Shown one piece after another: positions 34,133 through 40,804 of a stretch of 41,315 bases of DNA; positions within the stretch are counted from its first letter, which is position 1; each line of letters opens with the position of its first letter. Source of the DNA: an uncultured Mediterraneibacter sp. (GTDB lineage Bacteria; Bacillota; Clostridia; Lachnospirales; Lachnospiraceae); NCBI RefSeq assembly GCF_944377805.1, contig NZ_CALWFZ010000018.1, positions 1 to 41,315 of the forward strand. Direction: 5' to 3'. The position numbers were made by a program, and so were the translations under genes. The notes beneath the pieces were generated by a model. The model had not been told where the DNA came from. It did not search any database and saw only the letters and a program-made list of their open reading frames with translations.

Positions 34133-34537
34133 TTATTTGAGAACCGGAAGAATCTTCTCCACATCATTGTGCGGTCTCGGGATTACATGTGTAGCTACTA
34201 ATTCGCCAAGTCTTCCCGCTGCCTCTGCACCGGACTCAACCGCCGACTTAACAGCTCCTACGTCTCCTCGAACCATAACTGTTACGAGTCCGCTTCCGAT
34301 CTTTTCTGTTCCTACGAGAACTACGTTAGCAGCCTTTAACATTGTATCCGCTGCCTCGATTGATGCTACCAGACCTCTTGTTTCCACCATACCTAATGCT
34401 TCCTGTGACATTCTTCGTTCCTCCTTTTGAATCGTTGGTTGCTCTTGTACCGTTTCCGCCTTCTGCGCCGTCTTTCTCACTCTTCGTACAGTTTTCGCCG
34501 GCGCTTTGGCTGTTGTTGTTTTCTTTTCATCTGCCAT
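34133..34537 (-). CDS. BMC-H shell protein with basic N-terminal extension; two start sites
   Basis: 134 residues if read from 34537. Residues 43-134 are a canonical hexameric shell protein ([21 protein letters not shown]...[24 protein letters not shown]...[13 protein letters not shown]). Residues 1-42 are a basic extension rich in lysine, alanine, threonine and arginine. Both possible starts have excellent ribosome binding sites: AGGAGG 9 bases before ATG 34537, over the end of the previous gene, and AAAAGGAGG 8 bases before ATG 34411. One gene may thus yield a long and a short protein, as pduB does with PduB and PduB'. The core is nearly identical to the BMC-H encoded at 34884-35165, indicating recent duplication. 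Confidence 0.9.
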   Translation of the reverse strand: MADEKKTTTAKAPAKTVRRVRKTAQKAETVQEQPTIQKEERRMSQEALGMVETRGLVASIEAADTMLKAANVVLVGTEKIGSGLVTVMVRGDVGAVKSAVESGAEAAGRLGELVATHVIPRPHNDVEKILPVLK

Positions 34538-34538
34538 C

Positions 34539-34835
34539 TTAAACTGCCTCCTGACTTACTCTGTTCGCACTGCCGTTTACGATCCTGAGTACCTCCTCAT
34601 GGGGGTTCGGGATCACTACAGTGCACACAGGCTTTTTGATACCACCTGCCTCGGCAGCTTCGACAGCCTGTTTTACAGCGGCCACATCACCGCGAATAAT
34701 GATCGTCACCAGGCGTCCGCCCAGCTTCTTTTCCCATGTGACAAACTGCACTTCCGCCGTCTTGCACATAATGTCTACGGCAACGACTGCCGCCGTGACA
34801 CTCGGGATCTCAAAAAATCCATATGCGTTTCCCAT
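34539..34835 (-). CDS. BMC-H hexameric shell protein, divergent
   Basis: 98 residues, single BMC domain ([81 protein letters not shown]). It is clearly diverged from its two neighbours. The edge lysine of the usual K-x-G region is KKLGG. The ribosome binding site is AAAGGAG. Its stop is one base from the next ATG, and its last codons supply that gene's ribosome binding site. Confidence 0.94.
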   Translation of the reverse strand: MGNAYGFFEIPSVTAAVVAVDIMCKTAEVQFVTWEKKLGGRLVTIIIRGDVAAVKQAVEAAEAGGIKKPVCTVVIPNPHEEVLRIVNGSANRVSQEAV

Positions 34836-34883
34836 GAGACTGCTCCTTTGCTTTCATGTAAGGACTTCCCGCAAGCAGTGTGA

Positions 34884-35165
34884 CTATACAGTAGGAAGGA
34901 TCTTCTCAACATCATTGTGCGGTCTCGGAATTACATGTGTAGCTACCAACTCACCAAGTCTTCCTGCCGCGTCAGCGCCTGTCTCTACGGCTGCCTTTAC
35001 AGCTCCCACGTCTCCGCGTACCATAACTGTTACAAGTCCGCTTCCGATTTTCTCTGTTCCTACCAGAGTAACCTCTGCTGCTTTTGTCATTGCGTCCGCA
35101 GCCTCGATTGCTGCTGTCAGTCCTCTTGTTTCAACCATTCCTAATGCAAGCTGTGCCATTGCCAT
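34884..35165 (-). CDS. BMC-H hexameric shell protein, canonical
   Basis: 93 residues, PduA/EutM-like ([87 protein letters not shown]). It is probably the main facet protein. The pore loop is KIGSG. The ribosome binding site AGGAGG lies 9 bases before ATG 35165. It differs from the core of the extended copy at 34133 by only about 13 residues. Confidence 0.95.
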   Translation of the reverse strand: MAMAQLALGMVETRGLTAAIEAADAMTKAAEVTLVGTEKIGSGLVTVMVRGDVGAVKAAVETGADAAGRLGELVATHVIPRPHNDVEKILPTV

Positions 35166-35178
35166 TGTTCATTTCCTC

Positions 35179-35532
35179 CTAAATCTCTTCAATATCTTTT
35201 TCATTGATGATATGTGGTTCACCTTTATCTAATCCGGTAAGCTTCAGCATCTTCTCTGTATCCTCTGTCGGTCTTGCGATCTTATATTCGGTCACAACGC
35301 CTGCAAGCTCCTCGGCTCTCGCCTTTGCCGCTTCAAGCGCCGCCGTGACATCGGATACGCTTCCGCGGAATTTGACCATGACGATCAGTGGTACAGGTAA
35401 TTCATCTGCATTTGCCGGTTTGTTTTTGTCGAATTTCTCGAGCCATACATCTCCTGCCTTGCATCCGGCGTCAGCCGCCGCAAACGCAGTCGCCAGCCCA
35501 AAGACCTCCAACATACCTACTGCTTCTCCCAT
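35179..35532 (-). CDS. BMC-H shell protein with insertion and C-terminal tail
   Basis: 117 residues. A BMC domain (AVGMLEVFGLATAFAAADAGCKAGDVWLEKFDKNKP...VPLIVMVKFRGSVSDVTAALEAAKARAEELAGVVTEYKIARPTEDTEKML) is recognisable. It carries an extra loop of about 12 residues (KNKPANADELPV) where the pore-lining loop is normally found, and an acidic 20-residue tail. It is the first shell gene of the operon and probably makes facets with a different pore. Confidence 0.88.
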   Translation of the reverse strand: MGEAVGMLEVFGLATAFAAADAGCKAGDVWLEKFDKNKPANADELPVPLIVMVKFRGSVSDVTAALEAAKARAEELAGVVTEYKIARPTEDTEKMLKLTGLDKGEPHIINEKDIEEI

Positions 35533-35543
35533 AATGATCCACC

Positions 35544-36755
35544 TTATTTATTAACAATTGCGATCTTAAGGCCTTTCTGTGCAAGATTTGTCTTGTGAGC
35601 CTCGTTGATCTCCTCAAGCGGGAACTCATGTGTAATCAGTTCATCCATCGGAAGGCCGATGCCTTTTGCTCTCTTGAGGAAGTCAAATGTAGTCGCGTAA
35701 TCTCTCAGAGTATATACCCAGGAGCCGACCAGTGTGATCTCCTTTGAGCAGAGGTCAAAGTGCGGATTGATTGTAGCGTCTCCGCCGTTGATGAAAAATC
35801 CGAGTTCACAAAGTCCGCCGCCGTTGCGGATAAACTTATAAATATTGGAGTGTGCTGCCGGGGAACCTGTACACTGGAATGCAAAATCGGCAAGATGTCC
35901 GCCGAATGCGTCCTCCACCGCTCCCGCGAGCGCCTCAATACCTTTGTGTTCCATGAAGTTCACTGATTTGTCAGCGCCCATTCGCTTTGCAAAGTCAAGT
36001 CTCTGCTGATTGCCGTCCACCGCAACGATATTCTCAATGCCCATTGTGCGGAGCACTGCGATACAGATCAGGCCGATCGGTCCGCATCCCTGTACGACAA
36101 CCCTGCTGTTAAATCTTAAGATTCCTGTCGTCTTTGCTCTCTCAACCGCATGTACAAGTACCGCACATGGCTCGATGAGAATACGTGATTTCAGGTCAAG
36201 ATCGCTTACGTTGAATACCGAAGATCCCTCGCGTATGAAAAGGTAATCCGAAAACCATCCGTTCAGATGGATGTCGTCATCCGGAAGAAGTCCATACACA
36301 TCGGCTCCGCCGATGTTCTTTTTGTTCAGATCGAACATCTCGATATCCGGATCATCCTTAAAAATCATACATGTAACGACTTTGTCTCCAACTTTCAGCG
36401 GTTTTCCCGCGCTGTCGGTCTTTACGTTTTTGCCCATCTTTACGATCTCGCCGGTTCCCTCGTGTCCGAGTGCTACCGGGATCAGTCCGAACGGGTCTTT
36501 CTTGAACTCATGAGCATCTGTTCCGCAGATACCGCATCCCTCTACTTTTACGAGGATATCGCCGTCTCCCACTTCGGGAATCGGAAACTCTTTGATGTCA
36601 TAATGCTCAAGTGACGTCAGCATAGCCACATGTGCCGTTTTCGGAACTGCCTGGCTTGCCGCCGGCTGTGAACCTGCCGTCGGAATCTTTTTGTCCAGCA
36701 TACTTTCAAGTACCTGTTTTACGACGGCTTCCACATTAGCGGAATTCATTTCCAT
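35544..36755 (-). CDS. Zinc-binding (MDR) alcohol dehydrogenase with encapsulation peptide
   Basis: 403 residues. Residues 4-23 (NSANVEAVVKQVLESMLDKK) form an amphipathic helix, followed by a Pro/Ala/Ser linker to about 40: an encapsulation peptide. The medium-chain dehydrogenase begins near 42, with the catalytic zinc site CGICGTDAHEF (Cys77) and LGHEGTGEI, and the Rossmann motif VVVQGCGPIGLI. The four-cysteine structural zinc lobe is missing; the corresponding region reads VTCMIFKDDPDIEMFDLNKKNIGG. The substrate is not evident: lactaldehyde/1,2-propanediol, another alcohol or a sugar-derived diol are all possible. It is separated from the upstream aldehyde dehydrogenase gene by a repeat-filled gap. 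Confidence 0.9.
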   Translation of the reverse strand: MEMNSANVEAVVKQVLESMLDKKIPTAGSQPAASQAVPKTAHVAMLTSLEHYDIKEFPIPEVGDGDILVKVEGCGICGTDAHEFKKDPFGLIPVALGHEGTGEIVKMGKNVKTDSAGKPLKVGDKVVTCMIFKDDPDIEMFDLNKKNIGGADVYGLLPDDDIHLNGWFSDYLFIREGSSVFNVSDLDLKSRILIEPCAVLVHAVERAKTTGILRFNSRVVVQGCGPIGLICIAVLRTMGIENIVAVDGNQQRLDFAKRMGADKSVNFMEHKGIEALAGAVEDAFGGHLADFAFQCTGSPAAHSNIYKFIRNGGGLCELGFFINGGDATINPHFDLCSKEITLVGSWVYTLRDYATTFDFLKRAKGIGLPMDELITHEFPLEEINEAHKTNLAQKGLKIAIVNK

Positions 36756-36784
36756 GCTATCTACCTCCTATTTCTTCCTTTTTA

Positions 36785-37012
36785 CGCCATGCTCAGCTCG
36801 ATTCCGCTTCGCTTCATCTCGCTGTCGGCGTGCGCCGTATACTTCTGCCACATTCCGACTTTTTCGCCATGCTCAGCTCAATTCCGCTTCGCTTCATCTC
36901 GCTGTCGGCGTGCGCCGTATACTTCTGCCACATTCCGGCTTTTTCGCCATGCTCAGCTCGATTCCGCTTCGCTTCATCTCGCTGTCGGCGTGCGCCGTAT
37001 ACTTCTGCCACA
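36785..37012. repeat. Three 80-bp direct repeats inside the operon
   Basis: Copies begin at 36785, 36865 and 36945 with an exact 80-base period. The third is cut about 12 bases short where the next hairpin begins. The copies differ at only a few positions. Each contains an internal CGGCG-CA-CGCCG hairpin. All six frames stay open for long stretches only because the unit is GC-rich and repeated. The 80-base period is not a multiple of three, so a coding repeat is unlikely. Confidence 0.95.
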
Positions 37013-37052
37013 TGAAATGTGTATTCGCAGGCAAGCCTGCATACACATTTCA
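37013..37052 (-). other. Long hairpin just after the aldehyde dehydrogenase gene
   Basis: TGAAATGTGTAT and GCAGGC on one side pair with their complements on the other around a 2-base turn. A TC/G bulge is the only interruption. It lies 19 bases past the stop. There is no T-run after it on the minus strand, so it is more likely an RNA-stability or processing element, or a repeat end, than a terminator. Confidence 0.7.
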
Positions 37053-37070
37053 GTGTCATAAGTGCATGGC

Positions 37071-38459
37071 TTAACGTATGCACAAACTGTCTGTCATTAC
37101 GCAGCGTCTTCTCTTTGTGAATGTGCTTGCGCTTGTCAGACCTTCGCCTGTCCTGCTGGCGATCGTAAATGTACAGAAACCCTCGCCTCCAAAGCCCAGC
37201 GCCGCATAGGACGGGCCGTTCTTTACAAGGATCGCTGTATCGATCGCTTTCGCATATTTTGTAATATTGTCAACGTTCTTCGAGTGAATATGTGCGGAGT
37301 GGCGGTTGCCGTGTTCAAGCCATACTGCCTGCTCTACTGCGTCATCAAAATCTTTTGCCCTTACCACGCCGAGAATCGGCATCATAAGTTCCGTCGCGAT
37401 CAGCGGATGCTCCTTCGTGCCTTCAAATGTAATGCACCTGATGTTATCCGGAACTGTAACACCGATCATTGAGAGCAGTGTCTTCGCGTCACGTCCGACG
37501 CATTTTCTGTTCAGCTTTCCGTCCTTTAAGACGACTGCCGTAAGCGCATCCTGCTCTTCCTTTGACGCGAGATAGCATCCCTGCTCACTAATCATATAGT
37601 TTATCAGTTCATCTGCCACGCAGTCAACCGCAACGATCTCTTTCTCCGCGATACACGGAAGATTGTTGTCAAATGTACATCCGTTTACGATGTCCTCGGC
37701 CGCTTTTCTGAGATCTGCCGTTTCATCCACAAGCGCCGGCGGATTTCCCGCTCCCGCTCCGATTCCCCTTCTTCCTGAAGAGAGTACCGCGGTTACAACC
37801 CCCGGGCCGCCAGTTGCGGCAATGAGCTGGATTGCCGGATGTTTCATCATGATATTGCTTGTCTCAAGCGTCGGATGCTCGACGGTGCATGCGATATTGT
37901 CGGGGCCGCCTGCCTCTACGGACGCCTCGTTTACGAGGTTGACCGCGTAGATCGACGTCTTTATTGCCGCCGGATGCGGATTAAACACAACCGTATTTCC
38001 CGCCGCGAACATGCCGATTGTATTACAGAGAACCGTCTCACTCGGGTTCGTACACGGGGTAATTGCCCCGATTACTCCAAAAGGTCCCATCTCAATAAGG
38101 GTAAGTCCTCTGTCTCCTGACCATGCTGTCGTCGTGATGTCTTCCGTTCCCGGAGTCTTCTCGGCGACAAGCTGATGTTTCAGAATTTTGTGCCCGACAT
38201 TTCCCATGCCGGTCTCCTGCACTCCCATGCGTGCAAGAATTTCTGCGTTCTCCTTTATCTTTTCACGAATGTTGGAGATAACTTTTTCTCTGTGGTCCAG
38301 CGACATTCTGGCAACAATTTTCTGCGACTTCTTCGCCGCCTCTATGGCCTCGTTCATATCAGAGAAGACTCCTCTGTCGCCCGATACGTCGGAAGCAATC
38401 TGCATCTTTGCCATGACTTCCTGTACGATGTCCTGAACCATCCGTTCATTTACAGACAC
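37071..38459 (-). CDS. CoA-acylating aldehyde dehydrogenase (PduP/EutE family)
   Basis: 462 residues. Residues 4-22 (NERMVQDIVQEVMAKMQIA) are an amphipathic encapsulation helix. The dehydrogenase domain shows ITPCTNPSE, FNPHPAAIKTS, the catalytic cysteine 269 in FDNNLPCIAEKEI and the family ending GEGFCTFTIASRTGEGLTSASTFTKRRRCVMTD. It oxidises an aldehyde to acyl-CoA with NAD+. With the aldolase upstream the likely substrate is lactaldehyde, or propionaldehyde if a dehydratase acts elsewhere. It overlaps the preceding gene by 10 bases. Confidence 0.95.
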   Translation of the reverse strand: MSVNERMVQDIVQEVMAKMQIASDVSGDRGVFSDMNEAIEAAKKSQKIVARMSLDHREKVISNIREKIKENAEILARMGVQETGMGNVGHKILKHQLVAEKTPGTEDITTTAWSGDRGLTLIEMGPFGVIGAITPCTNPSETVLCNTIGMFAAGNTVVFNPHPAAIKTSIYAVNLVNEASVEAGGPDNIACTVEHPTLETSNIMMKHPAIQLIAATGGPGVVTAVLSSGRRGIGAGAGNPPALVDETADLRKAAEDIVNGCTFDNNLPCIAEKEIVAVDCVADELINYMISEQGCYLASKEEQDALTAVVLKDGKLNRKCVGRDAKTLLSMIGVTVPDNIRCITFEGTKEHPLIATELMMPILGVVRAKDFDDAVEQAVWLEHGNRHSAHIHSKNVDNITKYAKAIDTAILVKNGPSYAALGFGGEGFCTFTIASRTGEGLTSASTFTKRRRCVMTDSLCIR

Positions 38460-38971
38460 TCTAATACCTCCTTAAAGACTTCTTTTCCGTAAGCCGCGAT
38501 GGCAGTGTCCTCCTCTGCCGATCCGCCGCTGACTCCCAGCGCGCCGATAATCTGTCCGCTATACTCAAGCACCTCGCCTCCGCCGAATATCACGATCTTT
38601 CCGTTATTCGTAAACTGGATCCCATAGAGATCCTGCCCCGGCTGGCTCAGGCGGCTGAGCTGTTCCGTGGACATCTTCAGGCTTGCGGATGTATAAGTCT
38701 TGTTTACTGCAATGTCGAAACTGGCTATGTACGCGCCGTCCATACACTGGACAGCCACCGGTCTCCCTGCCTTGTCCGAGACAGCGGCTACAACGCTGAC
38801 TCCCATCGAAGACGCCTTTGCCTTGACCTTTTCAATCAGAGCGTTGGCAAGAGCCAATGTCATCTCGTATTTCTTACACTGACAGACATGCGGCTTTTCT
38901 TTGACGGGTGCCGTCTCCTTCAACTGTTCCAGCACAGCTTTCACTGCATTGGTAATATCCTGTTCATTCAT
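38450..38971 (-). CDS. GlcG/HbpS-family (DUF336, PduO C-terminal-like) protein
   Basis: 173 residues. Residues 3-20 (EQDITNAVKAVLEQLKET) resemble an encapsulation helix. A short linker leads to CQCKKYEMTLALANALIEKVKAKASSMGVSVVAAVSDKAGRPVAVQCMDGAYIASFDIAVNKTYTSASLKMSTEQLSRL and IFGGGEVLEYSGQIIGALGVSGGSAEEDTAIA, the GlcG/HbpS fold. In PduO this domain binds heme, but its function in compartments lacking B12 enzymes is unsettled. Two cysteines at 30 and 32 sit in the linker. The position between the aldolase and aldehyde dehydrogenase genes, and the helix, suggest it is packaged. Confidence 0.85.
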   Translation of the reverse strand: MNEQDITNAVKAVLEQLKETAPVKEKPHVCQCKKYEMTLALANALIEKVKAKASSMGVSVVAAVSDKAGRPVAVQCMDGAYIASFDIAVNKTYTSASLKMSTEQLSRLSQPGQDLYGIQFTNNGKIVIFGGGEVLEYSGQIIGALGVSGGSAEEDTAIAAYGKEVFKEVLECL

Positions 38972-38982
38972 AGGCCTCGCTC

Positions 38983-39801
38983 CTACATGCCAAGCTGTTC
39001 CATAACCTTCTTTGTAATAGAAGCAACCAGATCTGCGTCAGCATTGTCAACTGTCGCGGATGTCGCAGTTTTACTTCCGCAGGAACCGCCGCATGAGTGG
39101 CAGTTCGGTTTTCCTGCCTGCGCGTTCGGGCAGAGGTTCGCCGGATGTTTGCCCGGAAGCCCCATCTGTCTTCTGATCTCATAAAGTCTCTCAACCTGCT
39201 CTTTACTGAACTCCTGAGGTCCGCCGATCTGCATTGTCTGGTAAAGCAGCTGAGCATAGAACTCTGTTGACTCCATCTTGTGATATGCTGCCAGCAGGCT
39301 GTCAGAATATGTCAGCGCTCCGTGATTCTCAAGGAGAACTGCGTCAAAATGCTGAAGATAAGGCTCTACCGCGTCCGGAATCTCCATCGTGGAGGGAACG
39401 CCGTATTTCGCAATCGGTACACATCCAAGCGCGATAACTGCCTCAGGCATGATCGGCTGTGTCAGCGGGATGCCCGCGATAGCGAACGTCGTAGCGTACA
39501 GCGGATGAGCATGTACAACTGCTTTTACGTCCGGTCTCTTCTCATAAACACGCATGTGCATCTTGATCTCTGAGGAAGGTCTGAATCCTTTGTTTGCCTG
39601 AAGAACATTTCCCTTCTCGTCAACCTTGCATATATACTCCGGTGTCATGAACCCTTTGCTCACGCCTGTCGGTGTGCACAGGAACTCATGATCATTGAGT
39701 TTTACAGAAAAGTTACCGTCGTTAGCGGCAACCATTCCCCGGTTATAGACGCGTCTGCCGATCTCGCACATTTCTTTTTTAATTTCGTATTCGTTTTGCA
39801 T
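38983..39801 (-). CDS. Class II aldolase (fuculose/rhamnulose-1-phosphate type) with C-terminal targeting helix
   Basis: 272 residues. The aldolase domain (1-215) has the zinc histidines in VVHAHP (97, 99) and LLENHGA (160) and the catalytic glutamate in RPSSEIKMH (79). FucA-type enzymes split L-fuculose-1-phosphate, and relatives L-rhamnulose-1-phosphate, into DHAP and L-lactaldehyde. Beyond the domain comes a cysteine-rich linker (CPNAQAGKPNCHSCGGSCG, 224-241), then the helix DADLVASITKKVMEQLGM, which looks like an encapsulation peptide. This would place lactaldehyde release inside the shell. The start is ATG 39801, preceded by CAAGGAGGAG. The frame's extension to 39888 crosses the promoter. 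It is the first gene of the operon. Confidence 0.92.
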   Translation of the reverse strand: MQNEYEIKKEMCEIGRRVYNRGMVAANDGNFSVKLNDHEFLCTPTGVSKGFMTPEYICKVDEKGNVLQANKGFRPSSEIKMHMRVYEKRPDVKAVVHAHPLYATTFAIAGIPLTQPIMPEAVIALGCVPIAKYGVPSTMEIPDAVEPYLQHFDAVLLENHGALTYSDSLLAAYHKMESTEFYAQLLYQTMQIGGPQEFSKEQVERLYEIRRQMGLPGKHPANLCPNAQAGKPNCHSCGGSCGSKTATSATVDNADADLVASITKKVMEQLGM

Positions 39802-39822
39802 CTTTTCTCCTCCTTGGATTCT

Positions 39823-39841
39823 ACAAAACTTTTTGTTTTGT
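39823..39841. promoter_or_regulatory. Inverted repeat in the leader, candidate DeoR operator
   Basis: ACAAAAC-TTTTT-GTTTTGT is a perfect repeat with 7-base arms. It lies between the predicted transcription start and the aldolase ribosome binding site, where repressor binding would block transcription. Confidence 0.55.
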
Positions 39842-39856
39842 GTTGTTTCTAGTTGA

Positions 39857-39885
39857 ATATTACCACACAATCCCACAGTCGTCAA
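39857..39885 (-). promoter_or_regulatory. Promoter of the microcompartment operon
   Basis: TTGACG (39880-39885) and TAATAT (39857-39862) on the minus strand are 17 bases apart. This is a good sigma-A promoter about 55 bases from the aldolase ATG. Confidence 0.75.
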
Positions 39886-39900
39886 CATATTTTAGTGTTG
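39883..39900. promoter_or_regulatory. Inverted repeat overlapping the -35 box
   Basis: CAACA and TGTTG arms (39883-39887, 39896-39900) enclose 8 A/T-rich bases. They overlap the -35 element, making a second candidate operator for the DeoR-type regulator. Confidence 0.45.
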
Positions 39901-39996
39901 GTTTTTATTTGTTTTTTCGGGTTTATACATTGACATCACATGGAAAATGCTTCATACTAAAGGCAGTGAATTTTCAGGAAAGCGAGGCAGTATTCT

Positions 39997-40719
39997 ATGT
40001 CTGGACAGTATGAGGCCGACATCCACACCCACACAATCGCCAGCGGACACGGCTCCTGCGCGACAATTACAGATATGGTAAAAGCGGCAAAAGCACGCAA
40101 TCTGAGGATGCTTGGCATATCTGACCACGGGCCCGCCACGCTGGGAGGCGGCCGGATCTCATATTTCAGAAATCTAAAATACGCACAGCGGGAACGCCTC
40201 GGCATAAAGATGCTTTACGGCGCGGAGGCAAACATCATCAGTCATGGAGGACATCTGGATCTGGGCGACGACATCTTAAAAGATCTCGACTATGTCATTG
40301 CCAGCATGCATCAGCCGACCGTAAAGCCCGGCTCTGTGGAAGAAAATACCGAAGCGTATATCCGGGCCATGAAAAACCCATATGTGTCCGTGATCGGCCA
40401 CTGCGACGACGCGAATTTTCCGGTCGATCCGTTCAGGCTCTTTGCCGCAGCGATGGAAAACCATGTGCTGCTGGAAATCAACAACAGCTCCTTAAGCCCG
40501 GAGGGATACAGAGGAGACGCAAAGTACACGGATCTCATTCTTTTAAATCTTTCCGCACACTTTGACTATCCGGTATTGTTTTCAAGCGACAGCCACGGTA
40601 CCTCCCATGTGGGCGACTTTACATACGCATCTGATGCGGCGGCGCTGGCAAAAGTCCCACGGAGCCTGATTCTGAATTATTCGGCAAAATCGCTTTTAAG
40701 TTTTCTCTCTGAAAAATAA
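39997..40719 (+). CDS. PHP-domain phosphoesterase (YcdX-like)
   Basis: 240 residues. The PHP metal-binding motifs are all present: DIHTHTIASGHG, GISDHGPA, YGAEANI, ASMHQP, VIGHCDDANF and SSDSHGTSHVGDF. YcdX-type enzymes are trinuclear-metal phosphatases of unclear physiological substrate. It is divergent from the microcompartment operon, with about 195 bases between the two starts, so control could be shared. No direct link to deoxyhexose use is visible. Confidence 0.9.
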   Translation: MSGQYEADIHTHTIASGHGSCATITDMVKAAKARNLRMLGISDHGPATLGGGRISYFRNLKYAQRERLGIKMLYGAEANIISHGGHLDLGDDILKDLDYVIASMHQPTVKPGSVEENTEAYIRAMKNPYVSVIGHCDDANFPVDPFRLFAAAMENHVLLEINNSSLSPEGYRGDAKYTDLILLNLSAHFDYPVLFSSDSHGTSHVGDFTYASDAAALAKVPRSLILNYSAKSLLSFLSEK

Positions 40720-40754
40720 GCCGGCAGTTTAATAACAGTTCATAATAAGAGGAA

Positions 40755-40803
40755 CACCTGCATATACTGTGGACATCATAACAGTTCATATGCAGGTGAT
40801 TTT
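40755..40803 (+). terminator. Terminator after the PHP gene, overlapping the next ribosome binding site
   Basis: CACCTGCATAT (40755-40765) pairs with ATATGCAGGTG (40788-40798), followed by ATTTTT and then the ATG of the next gene. The descending arm includes the GCAGGTG that would serve as ribosome binding site for that gene, so the stem would hide it in read-through transcripts. Confidence 0.7.
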
Positions 40804-40804
40804 T

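Noticed and set aside
36785-37052. CRISPR-like array
   Set aside because: The copies are contiguous 80-base units with no spacers, and no cas genes are present.
36785-37083. Overlapping open frames in the 80-bp repeats read as small repeat proteins
   Set aside because: The 80-base unit shifts frame each copy, there is no ribosome binding site, and several frames on both strands are equally open.
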